NCBI GenBank assembly: GCA_038239195.1
Contig: JBBSEZ010000374.1
Coordinates: 1 to 9,941 of the forward strand
Length of the DNA: 9,941 nucleotides
Source of the DNA: JBBSEZ01 sp038239195
GTDB taxonomy: Bacteria > Planctomycetota > Planctomycetia > Gemmatales > Gemmataceae
Reading direction: 5' to 3'
The notes under the pieces are model-generated. The model searched no databases. It had not been told where the DNA came from and saw only the letters and a list, made by a program, of their open reading frames with translations. Each line of letters starts with the position of its first letter. Within the stretch, counting starts at the first letter, position 1. The translations under genes were made by a program, and so were the position numbers. Below, piece by piece: positions 6,093 through 9,941 of this stretch.

Positions 6093-7010
6093 CTACTCCA
6101 GGGCGGGGACCACCTCGCCGCCGTTGGGCGTCATCAGCGCCGCGACGACGGCCGCGGGCGCGTCGAAGCGCAGTCGCCGCACCGAGCCGTCGGCGAACAG
6201 CGCGTTGATGCCGGCGGAGTGGGCGGCCCCCCAGTTCTCGCGATACTTCTCGCCGTCGTCGAGCGCCTTGGAGTCCTTGAAGAGGAGGTTGCCCTTGCGC
6301 GCGGTGCTGTCGGAGCCGCCGGTGAAGAACGGCTCGTCCCAGAACCAACTGCCGGTGGCGTAGTTGGTCGGGCTCATGGCCTTCTCGCCGGCCAGGAGAG
6401 TGTTGCTGGTGCCGTCGCCGATCTCGGCGATGCGCAGGCAGGTCGGGCGGGGCGGGACGACGAAGTAGTTGGCGGCGTAGTCGGTCTTGGCCCACTTCCA
6501 GCCGCCGCCGTTGTAGAGGGCGTGGACGTCGTTGGTGGCGGGCAGGGCGAGCGGGGCGCGGCGGCTGGGGCAGTGGTACAGCGCGACGGGCTGGGCGTAG
6601 TCGGCGGAGCGAAAGAGGGCATGCTGTTCGTGGAAGGGCAGGATAGCGTAGGCCCAGCAGCCGGTCTGGTCGGCGGGGCCGCGGTCGGGCGAGCCGATGC
6701 CCCAGTAATAGGGGTAGGGGATGACGTCGTCCCAGGTGTAGACCTTGATGGCGGTGCCGTTGACCGCGGCGATGGTCTGCTTGCCGTCCCAGCCGCCGTT
6801 GCTGGGGAAGCAGCCGTTCGCGTCGTGGTGCTGGTGGAAGGCCAGGCCGATTTGTTTGAGGTGGTTGGCGCAGGAGATGCGGCTGGCCGCCTCGCGGGCC
6901 TTCTGCACGGCGGGGAGCAGCAGGCCGATCAGGACGGCGATGATGGTGATTACCACCAGCAACTCGATCAGTGTCAGGGCGGGCCTACCGCATTTCGGCG
7001 AGCGGGACAT
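6093..7010 (-). CDS. DUF1559 pseudopilin-like protein with H-X9-DG motif
   Basis: 305-residue member of the large planctomycete DUF1559 family. The N-terminus is a type IV pilin-like signal: a short basic leader, then ALTLIELLVVITIIAVLIG (11-29), with E16 at the +5 position if cleavage falls between A11 and L12. The usual glycine at -1 is therefore alanine. LLPAVQKAREAASRISCANHLKQ (31-53) is the conserved helix extension. The C-terminal motif starts at H264 and ends D274-G275, exactly H-X9-DG. Such proteins should be processed by prepilin peptidase and held at the membrane or assembled into pseudopilus-like structures; their role is not settled. The ATG at 7010 has GAGGG 6 nt upstream, whereas the frame's upstream TTG at 7055 lacks a site and would bury the leader. 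The gene lies 49 bp after the GHL10/STN gene and 46 bp before the GT2 gene. Confidence 0.96.
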   Translation of the reverse strand: MSRSPKCGRPALTLIELLVVITIIAVLIGLLLPAVQKAREAASRISCANHLKQIGLAFHQHHDANGCFPSNGGWDGKQTIAAVNGTAIKVYTWDDVIPYPYYWGIGSPDRGPADQTGCWAYAILPFHEQHALFRSADYAQPVALYHCPSRRAPLALPATNDVHALYNGGGWKWAKTDYAANYFVVPPRPTCLRIAEIGDGTSNTLLAGEKAMSPTNYATGSWFWDEPFFTGGSDSTARKGNLLFKDSKALDDGEKYRENWGAAHSAGINALFADGSVRRLRFDAPAAVVAALMTPNGGEVVPALE

Positions 7011-7059
7011 GCGTGGCCCTCGGTTGATGGGGCGCGGTGGAGGAAGGTTGCCCAAGACG

Positions 7060-8601
7060 TTAGCGGGGCCGCATTCGCAGGCGGCGCCAGGCGAGCCAGG
7101 CGCCGGTCCCGGCCAGGACCGCCAGGCCCACGCCCGCTAACCAATAGCGGAGGGCGCGTCGTGGCGGGGACGGCGGAGGCGCCGGCACCTCGGGCGACGG
7201 GGGGGCCCCGCCCACCAGGCGGTAATCGTCGCCCACGCGATACCACCGCCCTTGAACCGCCTTGGACCGGGCCAGCAAGTCCATCAGGTCCCAGGCCCGC
7301 ATGTGGCGCATGCTGAGGCTGCCGGTGACCGGCTTGTTCAGGTCCACGTTGTCGTCGCGAGGGAGCCGCAGCCCCGTGGCTTGCCGGAGGAAGTCGAGCA
7401 ACTCATCGATCTTCGGCTCTTGGAGGTCGGCCGTCACGCCCGCCCTGAGGCGCGGGTCGGCCTTGAGGAACACAATGTCCACCTCCAGGGGCGATCTTTG
7501 TAGCCGGGGCAGCGTATCGCGCAGGGTAAGGTCAGCGTGCGCGAGTTGCTCTGGCCCTTCCACGCGCAAGACAATCCCTTGAACATTCTGAAGGAGGAGA
7601 GGCCGGAGTTGGGCCTCCAAGCGATCGGGCCCGGTAGGGAATAGGATCGCACTGAGGCGGGCCCGCTTGGGGGTATTGCCCATCAATTCATTGCAATAGA
7701 GTAAACCGTCCTTGTGAGCGGCTTCCCCCCAATTGCCTTCAAGAAACATTTCGTTGGCAGCCTCATGGCTTGTCCAGTGGAGCCAGTCCATTGGCACGGC
7801 CAAGCGGGTCGGGAGAGGCGTGCGGTAGTAGTCGGCCGCGGCAACGGCTGCGACTTTCCCGGTCGGACAGCGAGCACGGTAGGCGTCGCTGAGTTCGCGG
7901 AAACAGGAAGTACACTCTTGGTTGCGCCAGATCATCCATTTTCCTGCCTCTTGCAGATCTTCGGGGGCCTTACCCAAGGGGACGTCGACAGGGTCGATGC
8001 CCTTGGCGTCGCGGTAGGCTTCGCGGGCGCCATCGCTGTAGCCCAGCAGCGGCTCGGAAGGCAAGCGAAAATCCAGGACCAAACCGTCGAGCATGGGGTA
8101 GCGGATGGCAACTTCCTCAATAAGCGTGCGCAGCGATTCCCGAACCTTGTGCTGAAAAGGAGAGGCGTACTTCGCGCCCCCGGGTCGCCCAAAACTACGC
8201 TTTGCGTCGCGCTCGCCCAACTCCGGGTGGCGGGAAAACAGGTCGGGGCCGGTCCCGCCCGTCGGAACCCAGCGGAGGCAGTCGAGCGCAAGGTAGAAGG
8301 ATTTCCCTTCCCGCTTCGCCCGCGCAAGCATCGCCGCGATGACATCGGGTTTGCCCTTGTAGCGTGGCATTGTCGCGAACAAGGGAGAGCCGGTCGCGAA
8401 GATGGTCTCCCCGCCGACGAAACCGGTGACGACGAGGCGCTGCACGGGCAACGCAAAGAGTTGGGCCATGATCGACTCGTCTGCGAGGTTGACGCGCGTA
8501 GGATCAACCCACACAGTGCGGTGGACGGGCCCTCCTTGAGCCTCATCGCCGGACTTGAGCAGAATGGCAACTACCAAAAGCATGACTAGTCGCAGGCGCA
8601 T
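7060..8601 (-). CDS. Exported GHL10-like TIM-barrel protein with STN-like domain and C-terminal membrane anchor
   Basis: 513-residue exported protein of unusual composition. Residues 1 to about 22 are a signal peptide. Residues about 28-350 resemble glycoside-hydrolase-like GHL10 (DUF187) proteins: the barrel-strand motif LDGLVLDFRLPSEP (171-184) is followed by GYSDGAREAYRDAKGIDP (187-204) and the WMIWR...SDAYRA helix (222-242). The expected acidic strand-end residue is D177; I cannot name a full catalytic set. Residues about 391-463 match the STN fold of secretins and TonB-dependent receptors: ELLDFLRQATGL, then KPVTGSLSMRHMRAWDLMDLL, then WYRVGDDYRLV. A Pro-rich linker (466-480) precedes one membrane segment (485-505) and a basic end (RRLRMRPR). 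The ATG at 8601 precedes the signal peptide but its ribosome site is weak; an ATG at 8583 is possible. GC is lower in the 5' two-thirds. The enzymatic role is unproven; it could be a glycan-binding protein. Confidence 0.84.
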   Translation of the reverse strand: MRLRLVMLLVVAILLKSGDEAQGGPVHRTVWVDPTRVNLADESIMAQLFALPVQRLVVTGFVGGETIFATGSPLFATMPRYKGKPDVIAAMLARAKREGKSFYLALDCLRWVPTGGTGPDLFSRHPELGERDAKRSFGRPGGAKYASPFQHKVRESLRTLIEEVAIRYPMLDGLVLDFRLPSEPLLGYSDGAREAYRDAKGIDPVDVPLGKAPEDLQEAGKWMIWRNQECTSCFRELSDAYRARCPTGKVAAVAAADYYRTPLPTRLAVPMDWLHWTSHEAANEMFLEGNWGEAAHKDGLLYCNELMGNTPKRARLSAILFPTGPDRLEAQLRPLLLQNVQGIVLRVEGPEQLAHADLTLRDTLPRLQRSPLEVDIVFLKADPRLRAGVTADLQEPKIDELLDFLRQATGLRLPRDDNVDLNKPVTGSLSMRHMRAWDLMDLLARSKAVQGRWYRVGDDYRLVGGAPPSPEVPAPPPSPPRRALRYWLAGVGLAVLAGTGAWLAWRRLRMRPR

Positions 8602-8627
8602 TCAGGGTGTTCCGTCTGGGATGCGGG

Positions 8628-9314
8628 TCATTCTTTTCTTATGTGCTTGTCGATAGCGCGGAGGATTGGGGCGATGCGGGACGGGCTAGGTGCCTTGGTT
8701 TCCCGATCCTCCTTGGCCTTGGCTTCTTTGAGTACTTTAAGCCACCAATGTCGTAACGAGCTTTGCGTGGTAGTCAGCGGGCCCACGTCGTCCGCCGTAA
8801 GCAACCCCGGGAAGGGCGGCCCCTTCACGCCCACCAGTTTCGCGGCGTGTTCACTGATGCCCCGGACGAAGGCTTCTCGCGCTAGTAGCTCCATGAAAGT
8901 TTCATGCTCCAAATCGTCCGCAGTTTTCGGCAATTTTGGGTGCGAGATCGCGAGTCGGTACAAGCGCGGCAAGTCATCGACGGTGAAGAGGTCCATGCCT
9001 TCGCGAAGAACGGTTTGCCGCGCAACCCCATCCTCCAACGCGAGTGCGGCCATCAACACTTCCTTCGCGCGCAAGTCGTAGAAGAAGAGCGTGGCATGCC
9101 GTTGGGCGAGTGGAGACGTACCACTTGTCAACAGCTTACCTTGGTTCGCAGCGAGCTTCTGGAGCTCCGTAGATCGGAGGCGCTTGACGAAGGCTGACAC
9201 TTCGCGATCAACCTTCACGGCCTCAGGGGGCAAGGCTGCCTCTGAGGCGGGCACAAGCAACGCTGCCAGCAGGCTAGCCCATCCGTGTCGGATTATTGCA
9301 CCTCGGGTAAACAT
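8628..9314 (-). CDS. Secreted protein of unknown function
   Basis: 228-residue protein that I do not recognise. Residues 1-26 form a signal peptide (hydrophobic WASLLAALLV) with a good cleavage site, ASEA before A27. The mature part is mostly alpha-helical by eye and rich in Leu, Ala, Arg and Glu. It has no cysteines and no evident catalytic motif or repeat. Residues 195-215 (KEAKAKEDRETKAPSPSR) are charged and probably flexible. The start is well supported: AAGGAGG lies 6 nt before the ATG at 9314 and overlaps the stop codon of the preceding gene, suggesting coupled translation. The GHL10/STN gene begins 26 bp downstream. That proximity suggests an envelope partner, but no function can be assigned. 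Confidence 0.78.
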   Translation of the reverse strand: MFTRGAIIRHGWASLLAALLVPASEAALPPEAVKVDREVSAFVKRLRSTELQKLAANQGKLLTSGTSPLAQRHATLFFYDLRAKEVLMAALALEDGVARQTVLREGMDLFTVDDLPRLYRLAISHPKLPKTADDLEHETFMELLAREAFVRGISEHAAKLVGVKGPPFPGLLTADDVGPLTTTQSSLRHWWLKVLKEAKAKEDRETKAPSPSRIAPILRAIDKHIRKE

Positions 9315-9320
9315 TCACTT

Positions 9321-9327
9321 CCTCCTT
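9321..9327 (-). promoter_or_regulatory. Shine-Dalgarno of the secreted protein, overlapping the upstream stop codon
   Basis: AAGGAGG on the minus strand ends 6 nt before the ATG at 9312-9314. Its first bases are part of the TAA stop (9326-9328) of the upstream gene, so ribosomes finishing that gene would sit at this start. Confidence 0.7.
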
Positions 9328-9796
9328 ACCAATCCGCATTGGTTTTATCAGAAACAGACCCGTTATTTTTCCACTTCCCTTTTTCTTTCTTGAACTTGGC
9401 ATGGTGTCGCCACAGAGAATAATCGGAGATGCGATACCAATTTTTGTAGCCCTTGACGGAGTTATCCCCTATCTGGAGGCGTGCGAACTCCCGGAATTGG
9501 GCCCGCTGTTCCACCGTGTCGCCGTCCTTGCCTGTTGCATTGATAAACGCTGGCGCTCTCGGCTTGTCATAGGAAGAGAGTTGCCCCTTTTGGTTCTTGA
9601 CCTCTTTTCCGTTGAGAATGTAACGGAGTTCTTGATCGCTGTAAGGGTAATTGTCCTCAGACAGGATCCCCGCATCGTCGTTCCCCTCCACGTCGTCCGC
9701 TGGGTAGTTTTCGGCGATCAAACTGGCGCTTGGCAGCCCGTCGAAGACCTTGCCCTTCGTTTTTGCGCAGTCGCTCTTCCCAACAGTCGGAAACAA
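9326..9796 (-). CDS. Unknown hydrophilic protein, 5' end uncertain
   Basis: At least about 140 residues of a hydrophilic, Lys/Asp/Asn-rich protein that I cannot assign. The C-terminal half has a plausible folded pattern: FREFARLQIG, then NWYRISDYSLWRHHAKFKKEKGKW, then a polar end NADW. No signal peptide, membrane segment or catalytic motif is visible. The start is unresolved. No ATG is present in frame; a TTG at 9796 is possible but lacks a well-spaced ribosome site, and the frame stays open to the window edge at 9941. Other in-frame TTG or GTG codons occur further in. Base composition is clearly AT-richer than its neighbours. The stop overlaps the ribosome site of the secreted protein gene (11 bp gap), which supports real translation. 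It could be intact with a non-ATG start, or a 5'-truncated remnant. Confidence 0.6.
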   Translation of the reverse strand: MFPTVGKSDCAKTKGKVFDGLPSASLIAENYPADDVEGNDDAGILSEDNYPYSDQELRYILNGKEVKNQKGQLSSYDKPRAPAFINATGKDGDTVEQRAQFREFARLQIGDNSVKGYKNWYRISDYSLWRHHAKFKKEKGKWKNNGSVSDKTNADW

Positions 9797-9848
9797 GTTT
9801 TGGCTGTGTCCTTCGATTTGGCCAGAGCCACCCGGGGCCGGCCCAGGC

Positions 9849-9941
9849 CTACGCGGCTGGCCGGGATCGTTTCGCGGCGGGGCGGGGTAGGTCGGGCATG
9901 CGCTCCAGGAGCCAGGAAAACACGTCCTTGTGCTTCTGGCC
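9849..9941 (-). CDS. Possible C-terminal end of a gene entering from the right edge
   Basis: The minus-strand frame ending at a TAG (9849-9851) reads QKHKDVFSWLLERMPDLPR and then a basic Ala/Pro-rich end, about 30 codons in the window. Codon third positions are mostly G or C, as in the GC-rich genes to the left. The competing frame, which leads into the unknown gene at 9326-9796, shows less G/C at third positions here. I do not recognise the protein. Only the tail is visible, so this call rests on codon use alone. Confidence 0.35.
   Translation of the reverse strand, partial: GQKHKDVFSWLLERMPDLPRPAAKRSRPAA

Noticed and set aside
5144..7316. Plus-strand open frames of 354 and 438 residues
   Set aside because: Antisense to the GT2, DUF1559 and GHL10/STN genes. 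Compositionally biased and motif-free.

Overview
This window looks like chromosome from a planctomycete, most likely Gemmataceae. The lineage clues are a DUF1559 pseudopilin-like protein with the C-terminal H-X9-DG motif, a lipoprotein built of 24-residue 'TDAGL' leucine-rich repeats, a Tat-exported amidohydrolase, high GC and several long GC-rich intergenic palindromes. The lineage call is inference from protein families; there is no rRNA or other marker gene. Every gene I accept lies on the minus strand, so transcription runs from high to low coordinates.

In transcription order, the right edge holds a probable C-terminal gene tail (9849-9941) and a low-GC unknown protein with an open 5' end (9326-9796). 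A secreted unknown protein follows (8628-9314). Next is a three-part exported protein (7060-8601): a GHL10-like TIM-barrel domain, an STN (secretin short N-terminal)-like domain and a C-terminal membrane anchor. Then come the DUF1559 protein (6093-7010), a soluble family 2 glycosyltransferase (5168-6046) and a polytopic PMT/ArnT-like glycosyltransferase (3330-5189). These genes are separated by 11, 26, 49 and 46 bp, and the two glycosyltransferase genes overlap by 22 bp. They could be one operon devoted to envelope or surface-structure assembly and glycosylation, but that shared role is inference.

To the left, a 124 bp gap with a perfect 15-bp palindrome leads to the LRR lipoprotein (2534-3205). 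A 561 bp non-coding stretch (1973-2533) follows, holding two more palindromes and one candidate sigma70-type promoter. The last pair is a tryptophan-rich small membrane protein (1604-1972) and the amidohydrolase (43-1536). The left edge (1-42) holds no gene.

GC appears to fall toward the right. The region left of about 7,400 is strongly GC-rich, the middle and 5' parts of the GHL10/STN gene and the secreted gene are moderate, and the 9326-9796 gene is visibly AT-richer. Many long open frames on the plus strand are antisense shadows typical of high-GC DNA. The most interesting observations are the GHL10-STN-membrane fusion, its position beside a pseudopilin and a lipid-carrier-type glycosyltransferase pair, and the three different palindromes around the LRR lipoprotein.
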